Part shown: one piece after another, positions 11,226 through 21,700 of the stretch
Layout of the letters: the number at the start of each line of letters is the position of its first letter
How positions within the stretch are numbered: the first letter of the stretch is position 1
Origin: Knufia peltigerae
Taxonomy: Eukaryota; Ascomycota; Eurotiomycetes; Chaetothyriales; Trichomeriaceae
Direction: 5' to 3'
DNA: 64,000 bases
Assembly: GCA_030247855.1 (NCBI GenBank)
Contig: JAPDRN010000004.1
Location: 186,001 to 250,000 of the forward strand
The notes under the pieces: model-generated
The model's database searches: none
Seen by the model: the letters and a program-made list of their open reading frames with translations, nothing else
Told to the model about the DNA's origin: nothing
Program-made: the position numbers and the translations under genes

Positions 11226-12032
11226 ATGGGTCAGACCGCATCTCAGCCTGCACATGATCGCTCCCTGAGGGTTATTGGCGCCGGCTTGTCGAGAACAGGA
11301 ACAACATCCTTTGGCGCCGCTTGCTCATACCTCCTCGACGGTCCATGCTACCATGGAGGTACTCAAATGCTCAACTCTCCAGAGTCCCACATCAAACGAT
11401 GGATCGAAATCATCAGACACACCCCCATCAAGTCCGAAGAAGATCGCAAAGCCCTCAACGAAGGGGTAAAGGAAATGCTCGACGGTTACGTCGCCTGCAC
11501 TGATCTCCCGTCGAATGCCTTTGTCGAGGAGTTGATGGCCATGTATCCGGATGCCAAGGTCATCTGCACCGTCCGAGATCCAGAGAAATGGTGGAACAGT
11601 CTGGCGCCAATCGTCGAGAAGGGAAACCTTACAATTCTGTCATGGATTCTAGCACCGCTACCAACTCTCCGAATGTTCCGCGCCTACCACGACGCCCTGG
11701 ACGAGGGTCGAGTCGGAGAACTATACTTCCGTGAGGGTGAACCACAAAGACCAACGCGAGCCATGTGGGACCGTCATATCGAACACCTGAAGAAAGTCGT
11801 GCCAAAGGAAAAGCTGTTCTTCTATGATGTCCGTGATGGCTGGGAACCTCTATGCGCTATCCTCGGCGTTCCTGTTCCAAAGGACGTACCTTTCCCCAAG
11901 TTGAACGACGCTCAGGCCATGGAATCCTTCATGCAAGCGAGTATGAGGAGAGGGTTGATGGCCTGGGCTGGCATCTTCTTGACTGCTGGTGCTGTAGGCT
12001 TCTCGGCAGCCAAATATGCCAAATTGTTATAA
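11226..12032 (+). CDS. Sulfotransferase-like P-loop protein, probably N-myristoylated and membrane-bound
   Basis: Predicted 268-residue protein of the fungal sulfotransferase family (Sulfotransfer_4 type). A PAPS-binding P-loop lies at about 18-29 (GAGLSRTGTTSF). The 3'-phosphate-binding region follows at about 113-123 (ICTVRDPEKWW). The N-terminus MGQTAS fits the myristoylation rule (Gly2, Ser6). The last 28 residues form a single hydrophobic segment (AWAGIFLTAGAVGF) followed by a short basic end, so both ends could tether it to a membrane. I start at the ATG at 11226, in the strong context GACCATGG. Another ATG at 11037 is in the same open frame and would add 63 residues of poor-quality sequence. 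No intron is present. Substrate unknown. Many fungal members are called sulfotransferase by fold only. Confidence 0.85.
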   Translation: MGQTASQPAHDRSLRVIGAGLSRTGTTSFGAACSYLLDGPCYHGGTQMLNSPESHIKRWIEIIRHTPIKSEEDRKALNEGVKEMLDGYVACTDLPSNAFVEELMAMYPDAKVICTVRDPEKWWNSLAPIVEKGNLTILSWILAPLPTLRMFRAYHDALDEGRVGELYFREGEPQRPTRAMWDRHIEHLKKVVPKEKLFFYDVRDGWEPLCAILGVPVPKDVPFPKLNDAQAMESFMQASMRRGLMAWAGIFLTAGAVGFSAAKYAKLL

Positions 12033-13639
12033 AAACAAAAGTCGTTCTCGGTCTGGTATTTGTGGCTTCACTCGGAGTATGGGTACGTTTTTAATGGGTT
12101 GGCGTTTCTGGACATCGTCGAACAGAAGATACCGATTGGATTTGTGTTGAGATTTCTGGCAGGCAAGGCGTATTGATGACGATGAGGAGGGGCAATGGAT
12201 CCGATCTCTTGGATGATATTGGCAACCCTGATGAATGACATAGACTGCGTCGACTGTAGTCGAAAGACTTCTAGATGAACAATTACCTTGTGGGCGCTCG
12301 GGTTCATGTGGGACACATATGCGGACCCTATCTTGGGTTTGGTATAATTCATTAATACACGAATGTTGCAATTGCTCTCAATGGTGAAGCGTCGTTTCGA
12401 TGAGTGTTGGGTGATATCTCTTCGATATTACCACCCATGGGGCTTCCCTCTCCTGAGTTTTCAGATTGATGTGATTAGCGCTGGAGTGCCGTAGTCTCAC
12501 CTGAATAGCACCTAATACTTGTCGGATGGTGAAGTAACGTTGAGTGGGAAATATAAAGCACGAGTTCAGCCTTGCGGTTGTTGGAAGTAATGCCGACCAA
12601 ACACATCCCGAGTCGGTCCTACTCGCATTGGTTGATAGCACAAAGCAAGAAGAGCGACATTCGATTCTGGCACAGATTATATTAAAATAAGTCGACGAAG
12701 TCATTGTCCGTAAACTAGATGTCGGCCAATTTCAGGGTGTGATAATATGCCCCTTACATGGCGCAATCACCGCTAAGATGGCATCAGGCTGGCCTTTTGG
12801 ACCTGGATGACGAGCCAGCCTCTTCAATTTTGTGGCGTTCTGATCTGTCTGGTGGGAATATCCATGTTATCGGGTTCAACATTGGCCCAGCAGGATAAAA
12901 ATATGATCAAACGAGTTGACCTCTGTTTGTCCCCATCGAGAAAAGTGTTTTCATCTACATCTATCATTTCCCCGTCCTGATAACACATGTCTAGATCTCC
13001 AGCATAGTCTGACTGGTCAGCTCAAGCCAACAATTTGGACATAAAAGGGCTGCCACATGAAGTTGTCTGTCTGTGAAGTTCGTCTGGTGTAAGTCTCAAT
13101 CCATGTATCTTCAGCTGTGATACACTGTACGACGCACCATTCAGCACTTCAATATTATCGTCCCCTGGTGTCCTCTGAAGTGATCAATGATGATATGACA
13201 ATCTCCCACCCGTACAATTTAGAGTTGTACGGAGTGTGTTGAATCCTAGACGATATTCCTAGGGCAACACGACGAATGCCTACCTATATCAGCCTTGTTG
13301 GGTTACAACTCATTCTCACTTGAAATCTGTTCGAATGTATGCACACGTGTAACCATACTGTAGCTCTCTTATGCGACATAGCGTACCTCTATTGACACCG
13401 AGCATCCACGATACATTGCTTATCTGCTCAGATCGACGTGGATTTTGCACTTCTTGCTGACGACATCACGTGCAGTCACGTGCGTGCTCCAAATGTCCTC
13501 ATGACACCGCAGCCATGCATCAACCCCCCCTCTCAAACAGATCCGTCCTACACGTACAGCACCTTTCGCCCTCCATCATCACATAGACGGGCGATGCTGA
13601 CCTCAATCCCTCCTACCACCCGATAACATTCGTGTCGCA
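12033..13639. other. Intergenic region upstream of the alkaline phosphatase
   Basis: No gene is seen. Small open frames (for example 12378-12704) have no recognisable content. It contains the 9-mer variant TACGGAGTG at 13228 and two CACGTG boxes at 13467 and 13477, annotated separately. Confidence 0.6.
13466..13483. promoter_or_regulatory. Tandem CACGTG boxes (possible Pho4/NUC-1 sites)
   Basis: TCACGTGC occurs twice (13466-13473 and 13476-13483) with exactly 10 bp between starts, about one helical turn, so both sites face the same way. They lie about 160-170 bp upstream of the vacuolar alkaline phosphatase ATG. Yeast Pho4 and Neurospora NUC-1 bind CACGTG, and yeast PHO8 is a Pho4 target. 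Regulation here is inferred. Confidence 0.6.
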
Positions 13640-15478
13640 ATGACACGCTCCGAAGAACCTCTCCTGGCGCGCCCAAGCTCCCCCAACTCCTCGATTGACA
13701 ACATCGATGAAGAAGATGCCCTCCTCACAGGCCGGTCCGCACACCACACACCTTCCAAATTCGCCCGTTGGCGCGAGATAGGTGTCTTCGTCTGGGCCCT
13801 CCTCGCCACGATTGCTGTTGTCATCCTCGCGGTGGTCTATCAACATGAAACATCAATTCAGCGGCACCGCACCGGGGGTTGGGGCCCTGATGGCAAACCG
13901 ACGGGCAAAAGAAACATGATATTCATGGTGTCAGATGGTATGGGTCCTACGTCCCTGGCCATGACTCGAAACTTTCGCCAACACACGTCCGGTCTGCCTA
14001 TCGACGACGTTCTCGTGCTGGACCGACATTTGATTGGCTCCTCCCGCACTCGCAGCACAAGCAGCCTGATCACTGACTCGGCTGCCGGTGCGACGGCCTT
14101 CTCTTGCGGCTTCAAATCATACAACGGTGCCATTTCCGTTCTGCCAGACCACACGCCCTGCGGCTCCGTTCTTGAAGCGGCCAAAAAGGCAGGCTACATG
14201 ACAGGACTTGTGGTCACAACACGCATCACAGATGCCACTCCTGCCTGTTTCGCCTCGCATGCCAACAGGCGTGAATATGAAGATCTGATTGCTGAGCAAA
14301 TGATCGGACACTATCCCCTCGGTCGCGTCGTCGACATCATGATCGGGGGAGGACGATGCCACTTTCTGCCCAACACCACCCAAGGCTCCTGCCGGGCCGA
14401 CTCCACGGACGTCGTATCCTTGGCTCAAGAAAAGTACGGTTTCAAATATGTCGACAATAGAGCCGACTTCGATAACCTCGAGGCTGAGGGTGGAGTTAAA
14501 TTGCCTCTCCTGGCGCTTCTCGCGTCGACTGATATTCCCTACGAGATTGACCGTGTGCACGTCTCTGACACATATCCAAGCGAAGCCGAGATGGCTGAGG
14601 TCGCACTCAAGGCCCTCTCCGCCGCAACCAAGGACAGTGACAAGGGTTTCTTCCTAATGATCGAAGGCTCCCGCATCGACCATGCAGGCCACGGCAATGA
14701 CCCAGCGGCTCAAGTTCACGAAGTCATGGCTCACGACAAAGCATTTGCGGCCGTCCTCAAATTCCTCGAACAAGACACAACCGAGGGCGTTTTGGTCTCG
14801 ACATCGGACCATGAAACAGGCGGTCTCGCCGCCGCACGACAGTTGCACCAAACATATCCCATGTATAGATGGTATCCTGAAGTTCTCGCCAACGCAAGCC
14901 ACTCAGGCGAATGGATGTCCAGCGCGTGGGCCGAGTGGGCGGATAGCTCGCCAGACTGGTCACGAGAAGACAAGACTGAGAAGCTTTCTGATCTTTTGAA
15001 GTCCGGTCTGGGCATTGTAGACTACACGCAAGATGAGATCGACGCAGTCATTGATGCCAAACCCATCTGGCCTCCGTCGTACCTTTTCGCGGATATGATC
15101 TCCCGTCGCGCACAGATAGGCTGGTCTACGCACGGCCACAGTGCGGTCGATGTGAACATCTACGCTTCCAGCCCCGACCACGCCCCGGGTCTAGTGGGCA
15201 ACCATGAGAACAACGAAGTCGGCGAGTTCATTGCCGAGTATCTCGGCCTTGACCTCGATGCGGTCACGGAGGAATTGAAGGCCAAAGGCGTCAAGACTTC
15301 GTCGTCTGATTCATCACAAGAACAGGACCAGGAGTGGGGTGAATGGATGGGTCCCCTCGGACTACCGGTAAACGAGAATGGACAGCTCGTTCATCTCGAT
15401 GAATACCACGGCGATTTCAAACATAGAAAGCGCGAGGCCGAATTTAGTTCGGATTGCGGCTGTGGGCTAAAGCATTGA
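13640..15478 (+). CDS. PHO8: Vacuolar-type alkaline phosphatase (Pho8-like)
   Basis: Predicted 612-residue metal-dependent phosphomonoesterase of the alkaline phosphatase superfamily, most like yeast vacuolar Pho8, which releases phosphate in the vacuole lumen. A short acidic cytosolic tail is followed by one signal-anchor helix (about 48-67). Catalytic sequence includes MVSDGMG (metal ligand Asp), TDSAAGATAF with nucleophile Ser147, MIEGSRIDHAGH, TSDHETGG, and WSTHGHS. All known metal and nucleophile positions are present. The C-terminus is Cys-containing (DCGCGLKH). It is a single exon starting at the ATG at 13640. Two CACGTG boxes upstream suggest control by phosphate starvation. Confidence is high. 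Confidence 0.94.
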   Translation: MTRSEEPLLARPSSPNSSIDNIDEEDALLTGRSAHHTPSKFARWREIGVFVWALLATIAVVILAVVYQHETSIQRHRTGGWGPDGKPTGKRNMIFMVSDGMGPTSLAMTRNFRQHTSGLPIDDVLVLDRHLIGSSRTRSTSSLITDSAAGATAFSCGFKSYNGAISVLPDHTPCGSVLEAAKKAGYMTGLVVTTRITDATPACFASHANRREYEDLIAEQMIGHYPLGRVVDIMIGGGRCHFLPNTTQGSCRADSTDVVSLAQEKYGFKYVDNRADFDNLEAEGGVKLPLLALLASTDIPYEIDRVHVSDTYPSEAEMAEVALKALSAATKDSDKGFFLMIEGSRIDHAGHGNDPAAQVHEVMAHDKAFAAVLKFLEQDTTEGVLVSTSDHETGGLAAARQLHQTYPMYRWYPEVLANASHSGEWMSSAWAEWADSSPDWSREDKTEKLSDLLKSGLGIVDYTQDEIDAVIDAKPIWPPSYLFADMISRRAQIGWSTHGHSAVDVNIYASSPDHAPGLVGNHENNEVGEFIAEYLGLDLDAVTEELKAKGVKTSSSDSSQEQDQEWGEWMGPLGLPVNENGQLVHLDEYHGDFKHRKREAEFSSDCGCGLKH

Positions 15479-16329
15479 GATAGTGAATCAACCGGAATAG
15501 TATAGCCATTGCATGACACAGCACAACACATTATACCACCGGCTTATACAACGCGGTTCAGGAAATAGGGCCTGGGCATCATATGATGTTGGCAAATTGT
15601 ATAGAATGCATCATGAATAGGGAGTACGGGGAATTGGCATCACGGAATTTGATTAATGATGCAGCATAGTTTTAGGGACAACGAACGTAGATTATGAAGT
15701 CGATCGTTACTTTGTCTTGCTTCTTTTTGTCACTTCATATCTGCCATTGCTGTCGGAATTTTGAGGTATCGTTTATCAAGCCCCAACAAATTCCGGGGTA
15801 TACAATGTAAGAGTGACATACCGGTGACATACACACCCGTGCACACAAAGTGGAGTACCTCCTTTACGGTGTATCTAGACGACAAGCGCATCCTCACCAC
15901 TTTGAATAGTTAGGTATGAGTTGAAACTTGTCCTACATGGTGAGTCTAGGGTGCCCCTCGGATTCCGAAAATTCCTCCTGACCGCTGTACGAGTGGTATA
16001 CGGAGTACGGAGTACAAAGGATCATATTACCATGGATTCTAGAGTAACCGATATGGTTCATCATCAACAAGGATCTTCGATGATGAAATCTCAGAGTTTT
16101 CTTGATTTTTTTCCAAAAAGAAAAAACACCTGATTTTTTTCATGAATGTAATTACATCCCCTCCCCTATTATATTATTTATATGCTGCGTACTACTCACG
16201 ACCTTTTGGCCGGTGGCCGACTGACTTGCCCCAAAAAGAAAACCGGGTTTATTCTCATCACCATTACCGTGAATCCCCCCATCATTACATTTCCACGCTC
16301 CATATCGGAGGGGGAGGGTTTGGCCCGTC
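15479..16329. other. Intergenic region with two overlapping 9-mers
   Basis: No gene is seen. It holds overlapping TACGGAGTA copies at 15999-16007 and 16006-16014, and T-rich and A-rich runs near 16100-16140. It separates the 3' ends of the phosphatase and the minus-strand NTF2-like gene. Confidence 0.6.
15999..16014. repeat. Overlapping pair of the dispersed 9-mer
   Basis: TACGGAGTACGGAGTA: two exact copies of TACGGAGTA sharing two bases, the only tandem arrangement in the window. Confidence 0.85.
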
Positions 16330-16905
16330 TCAACCCCTCAACTTGCGAGAAGCCTGGGCGGCGGGTGACACGCAAGTACCGCCGATGTCGAGAACCCAGG
16401 CGGCGGAGTTGAACTCGGTGAACAGCTGACCCAACTGCCAACCCGTGGGGCCGACGGCGTCACAGTCGGACCCGGATTGGACGGCGTGAAGGATGGAAAT
16501 GCCCTTTGCCTCGGCCACGTTGGAGCCGACCGTGCCCACCCAGCGGACGGCGATGACTCCGTCACAGGTCACGGCGTCCAGGTTCAGGACGTCGACCCCG
16601 ATCGGGGGCTGGGCCCCCTGGCCGGCGATGTACGCCCCGGGGGTCGGGAAGGTGACGGAACCCAGGGGGATGCCGGCGACGAAGTTGATCGAGTCGGAAT
16701 AGTCCGAGAAGCTCGGGGCCAGGACGTTTTCCATGTTGGCCACGTCCGAAGGGGTGGTCAAGGTGGTGACCCAGTCGGCCACGAGCTTCTGGGCGGTGGC
16801 GTACGGGATGCATTGGCCGTCACCGCCTCGCTTGTTGGCCACGGGTTGGAAGGCGGCCGCCATGCCCACGAGGCCAATCGGGGCGACGATTTGGGAGAAA
16901 CGCAT
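16330..16905 (-). CDS. Small secreted NTF2-like domain protein
   Basis: Predicted 191-residue protein with an N-terminal signal peptide (MRFSQIVAPIGLVGMAAAFQ) and a body resembling the secreted NTF2/SnoaL-like proteins common in filamentous fungi: MENVLAPSFSDYSDSINF, TFPTPGAYIAGQG, DGVIAVRWVGT, LFTEFNSAAWVLDIGG. Three Cys (in GQCIPY, VTCDG and GTCVS) and one in SDCDA could form disulfides. I start at the ATG at 16905, because the signal peptide begins there; the upstream CAG-repeat reading is probably leader. The gene is strongly GC-rich at third codon positions compared with its surroundings, consistent with high expression. Function unknown; the fold often makes small lyases or isomerases, but no active-site claim is possible here. 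Confidence 0.75.
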   Translation of the reverse strand: MRFSQIVAPIGLVGMAAAFQPVANKRGGDGQCIPYATAQKLVADWVTTLTTPSDVANMENVLAPSFSDYSDSINFVAGIPLGSVTFPTPGAYIAGQGAQPPIGVDVLNLDAVTCDGVIAVRWVGTVGSNVAEAKGISILHAVQSGSDCDAVGPTGWQLGQLFTEFNSAAWVLDIGGTCVSPAAQASRKLRG

Positions 16906-17093
16906 GATCCGCTGCTGCTGCTGCTGTCGGTATTGATGCTGCCGTTGCCGATGCCGATGCCACTCAATAAATGCGGCAAGTTGAATCAACTCTTGTAGAA
17001 ATAGAAATGACTGTGTTTGTCAAATCCGAGGGATGCAGATTATATATGTGCGAGTTGTGAGTGCAAGTACCGACACAACGAAAGGCTGGAGGG

Positions 17094-17124
<31 letters not shown>

Positions 17125-18728
17125 TAGCGACTGGAAATACTTTTTTTCAACAGACCTTGAAAGAGGTATTTGTCCTGTTGGTCAAAATGATGTACCGAGT
17201 TACAGAGGAAAAAGGCAGAAGAACCAAAAGGGAGAGATACAGGTCCAGCTTTTATAAACCACCACTTTATGAAGTAAATTGCAGGCTGCCTCAATACACT
17301 TCCGTAGAGCTTTCTCATAGACCCACGTATCCGTACGGAGTGTGGCACTCTTTTAGTTGATCCAAATACCTCCACATGCATACGGAGGACTTGGGTACGT
17401 GAACACTCCGTAAAGATGCCTTGGTCTTCTGCTGTATCATGTGGTATGTTGCATGCACCCCCATGTCTTTCCGGGGCTGGCGAGGCGAAGGCTGGGAACT
17501 CTGCCGTGTTAGCTCCGCGGGCTGGATTGCAAAGCCTTTAGCCCAACTCTTAGCGGCTTACCGAGTTGCCAAAAACCAAGGGACCAAAGGATCTAGGAAC
17601 CACTCGTCGTCAATAATCTGATGTGAGAGATGTAAAACCTCCAAGACCAGACGATTCGTGATACCCTTTGAGGCTCCAAAGCAATCTTGCTCTTGTCCTG
17701 GGGCCACCCAGCCCGTACGTACATAGTGCTGATTTATAATTGGGCCTTTTGTTGACTGTACCTAATGAGGTACACAAATCCACTAAAGCATAACAAGTAT
17801 AGTTTGGTCTTGAAGAGGCATAGAATACGGCGACTATAGCGAATCATGAGCCGCAGAGTATAGGCGATTTGCCCTAATTAGGTTAAGATGGCAAGGTGCT
17901 TCTGCACCACCTGATTGGACATCGACCAGTGGGTATTTATTTTTATCTCTGACCACCAAGACTTCCTACTGGAGGTACTCTGCCATGAGCAAGGTTGCAG
18001 TGTTGATGTTTGCCGGTTACGATATACTCCGTATAGTGCAGTAATTTCACCGTCTTGGTTGATGCGGATTTGATCCATGGAACTCCGCTAGCACTTGGCG
18101 CCTCAATATGCGGTACAACCGGACATTTGTTGCAAAGTAGGTCAAGTAGTGATTGCGAGTATAGGGAAGACTTGTTGGGCCAAGTAGCGGGCAACTCGTT
18201 GTCACACCCACCTTGTCTCTCTTTCTTGCTGCTGTCCTTTCCAGTATGGAGGGGCAACCTTCGACACCCCAAGTATTGTACAATTGATTGGTAAACAATT
18301 CGGAATATACAATCTGGTGCATGCATTAAAGTCCGGTGGCTTGCAGTGTTCTGCTCGGCTACGGACTCTGGGCACCACTCAAGAGTCATGCCACAAAACA
18401 TATACCGGGTCACTCCCGCTGAACACGAGCTATACAAGCGACAGGCATTTTGTTAGGAGTCTGCACTGCATCAAGAGCCGCCTGTTGGGAAAAGTCGTTC
18501 CAAGTAAAGGTGCATTCGACAAAACCGGTGGCATTCCCGATTTCGTTACAAGAGGCAATCGTGTGCTGAGTGGCGTTCAGCACTAGCGACCCCAGTCGGC
18601 ATATCTGTAGTTGGTGGTTTCACTTGAGGATCCGCATCAGCTCGTGAATTCGTTTTGCACCGTCAGCGGGTGCAAGTGCTTTCTTTGTACACCGTATGGT
18701 AATAGTGCTCATGCCCTGGTGTGTTTCC
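16906..18728. other. Intergenic region of about 1.8 kb
   Basis: No recognisable gene on either strand. It contains a CAG-type repeat at about 16910-16928, a GA microsatellite at 17094-17121, the 9-mer at 18025-18033, and 9-mer variants at 17334, 17381 and 17404. Confidence 0.6.
17094..17121. repeat. (GA)14 microsatellite
   Basis: Pure GA repeat of about 28 nt, lying about 190-215 bp upstream of the start codon of the NTF2-like gene on its coding strand. Confidence 0.9.
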
Positions 18729-21700
18729 TCAAGACTTGGAATGGGACTGCCCATATTCTTCGCCTGGGGTGACCAATCGTACACTCTTGCGCGAGGTGCT
18801 GAAGCCTGACACACCAGCACGACTACTCTCACGCTTCCCGCTGAAACTCCGTTCATCACTGCTCTGCGTGGCCTTCTCGCTTTCCATGGTGGACCGAAGT
18901 GCAGCTCGTGCTTTGTCAACTGCTGGGCTGGCTGACGCTCGAAGAGGATCACGCTTAGTAGACACCCGCCCAGACCCAAACCCGCGAATGAGTTTTGCTT
19001 CCTCGTCGCGCTTTATCTGTTGCTGTATACGAAGCTGCCTGGTCATGCCGGGGCCGCAGTCGCAGCTACAGCCTTGGCTAGGGCATGTACCTTCACTGAA
19101 GGGTTGAGCAAACCACTCGCTTATGCAAGACGCATGCCCTGAGTGTCCGCATGCCTGACAAAAGCACCAAAAGTCTTGACTTCGCCCTAAGAGATGCCTC
19201 TTGTCACCCGATGACTCTCGGTCACCGACAGCCTCTTGCCTTAATGACAGGCAGACTGGACATACAGACCTTGCCAGCTGACACCGCTCACAGACTCCCT
19301 GGCCGATTGCCATGGGCATCTGACAATGCCTGCAGGCTATTGACAAGCTCCTAGCATCTCCATTGGTAAGACTACCGTTGGCCTGCTTGTTAGCCTTTGT
19401 CATACTGTAGAGTCTGGAATAACTCAATTCCACGGCCTGCTTTCGTATCAGCGCCGCCGATGCAAACAAGTCGATTTGTCCCAAGAACAACACATGATCC
19501 TCCAAAATGCCTTCAATAATCCTATGCCCAAGGCGTGGCGTCATCAACCTGTCCACGAGGCTGTTTGCTTCGTATCCATCAGATTTCGTGGATTTTCGGA
19601 ATTCCGGGTGGAAAAAGTACGGATGGACATGCATCAAGAGATGTGCCGCAAATTGGCAATGTCCAATCCCGTTTTCCATGTCGAATGCGATGCTATGGCA
19701 GATCAAAGGTAGTGCTGACCACGCAAAAGGAAGCCTTGGTTCATAATGTGATAGATCGATGGGCCGAAAATCCTGGTAGAGGTATGTCTCACTGTCAAGT
19801 TCATCCATAGTTATGGTGTGAAACAATTCGTTCTGTCTTTGGACATGGCGAAAATTGATGGACTCAGGAGATTTTAGGCGCATTGGGTTGGAAGTGTATA
19901 TTTGTGGTTTCGAAAGTGGTAGATGATCCTCAAAAGAGACCGCTTCTAGTGAAGAAGAGATATTGGTGTCGACGTGAGATGCGGACTTCATGCTATGCTC
20001 AGGCCCGGTCTCGGGTTCAAAGCCATGCCCAGGTCCAGAGTGAGAGTCAGGCTGCCATACTGACTTGTCATTGTGCATATGCAACTCAAGGGCATTGCGG
20101 TCTAATCGATTTTGGTCAAAGCTCATATCCAATGGAGTCTCGATATCTGAGACCCGGCTTTCCTGCCCTTCGGATCGATCGCTTGGCCCATGTTGCAAAT
20201 GAGGCCGCTTCATCTTCGTGTCTCCGAGGGAAGAATGATCTGAATCGTCTTCGAACTCGAACTCTCCACGTTGAACAGGAGGCCTAGTACCACTCCGAGG
20301 CGAGTCAGCAGAAAGTCCCAAAGACCGGGCTTTGTGTGAGCTATCTGTCGACGCCGAGAACATGGCAAAGCTGTCCCCTGAGTCGGGGTGCGCCTCTGAT
20401 GCCGGCTTATGCGCTCTATCTTCCAGCGAAAATATGGGTCTAGCCTGGACCCGATAATTCTTCAAAGCTGCTCTTCGTTGTTCTTGTGTCTGGTTCTCTT
20501 GTGCCAGAGCGCGCGTTGCTGCAACATCAATTGGGGCTCGTGCGCTGCCCTGGACGAAGGACTGAGAGGCGGGCGCGGGTTTAGTATTCGGCTGGGGTGT
20601 GTTAGGCTGTTTGGACCTCAAAGTTTCGGGTGATGAAGGCGTAGATTTGTTCACTCGTCCCGGACTGTCAAGAAGAGCCCGAGAAGCGGCGGCCGCGGTT
20701 GAATGCGAGTTCAAGACAGAAGGGGGCAGCGGTGCGATTTCATCAATACTATCATCACTGCTAGAGTGACTCCATCTTTTCCGCTCGGAAGGAGGCGTGT
20801 CTGGCAAAGGTTTAGCGAGAGGAGTGGTCATGTTCGAAGTACTATCCATCTCACTGCCCAGATGTTTTCGTTCAGAGGACTTGAACAAGCTGCTTATGAG
20901 CGTATGGGACTTATGGTCACCCTTTCTAGTGGGCAATCCAGCTAGCGGAGAAAGCCCGGGCTTTGTCGTCCCTGAACGAAAGTTCTCCAGATTTTGCCGT
21001 CTTCTGGCTGCATCCGCCCTTCGTTTGGCCCGATTGCTGTCCGCCCAGTCTTTCAGTTCTGGAATGATGACGGCGGCTAGGATTCTCCAAGACTGTGCCA
21101 TACGGTGCATGGACACCACGTCACATGCCCTCGCATTCTGAATGAAGGCGTCCTCCAGTCGAGGAAGAATGGTATCCGGACAATGTTTTCTTTCGTCTTC
21201 TGTGGCCGGAGCCGCCCAGTTCGAGGCCAGATACTCCACAACCTCGGGCTCTGCGGCTACACCAGGAATGTAGCCTGAAGCACCCACCTGTTCGTTGCTA
21301 AAAAGGTCTTGACGATCAATGACTGTGCGATCCAATGACAGCACGTGCGGCTTGTCGTCCAGGGAAGGGGGACTATTAGCGAGCGATCTCATAGATTTTG
21401 ACGACGTGGTATTTCGACCACGACGTCGTATTTTTCTCCCACTGGTTGGCTCTTGACTAGCTTCATCATCCGTAAAACTGCGACTGACTGTAGCGTCCTC
21501 CCCGCCGCTCAATTTATCCGGAGGAACGCTCAGAAATCCCAAGGCGGCATCATCTAATCCAGGTGCGTAGCAGGGTTCTCTGTCTTCAGTAAATGTGTAG
21601 TACTGTCCATCTGGCATGAACATCGAGGCACCAGGGGGGAGCTGATTATACAGAGGAGTTGCATGTTTCACGTCCCATTGGGTGAAGACTCCTTCGTCCC

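Noticed and set aside
17943..18437. Minus-strand open frame of 164 codons downstream of RTC1
   Set aside because: No domain and irregular composition; probably chance openness.
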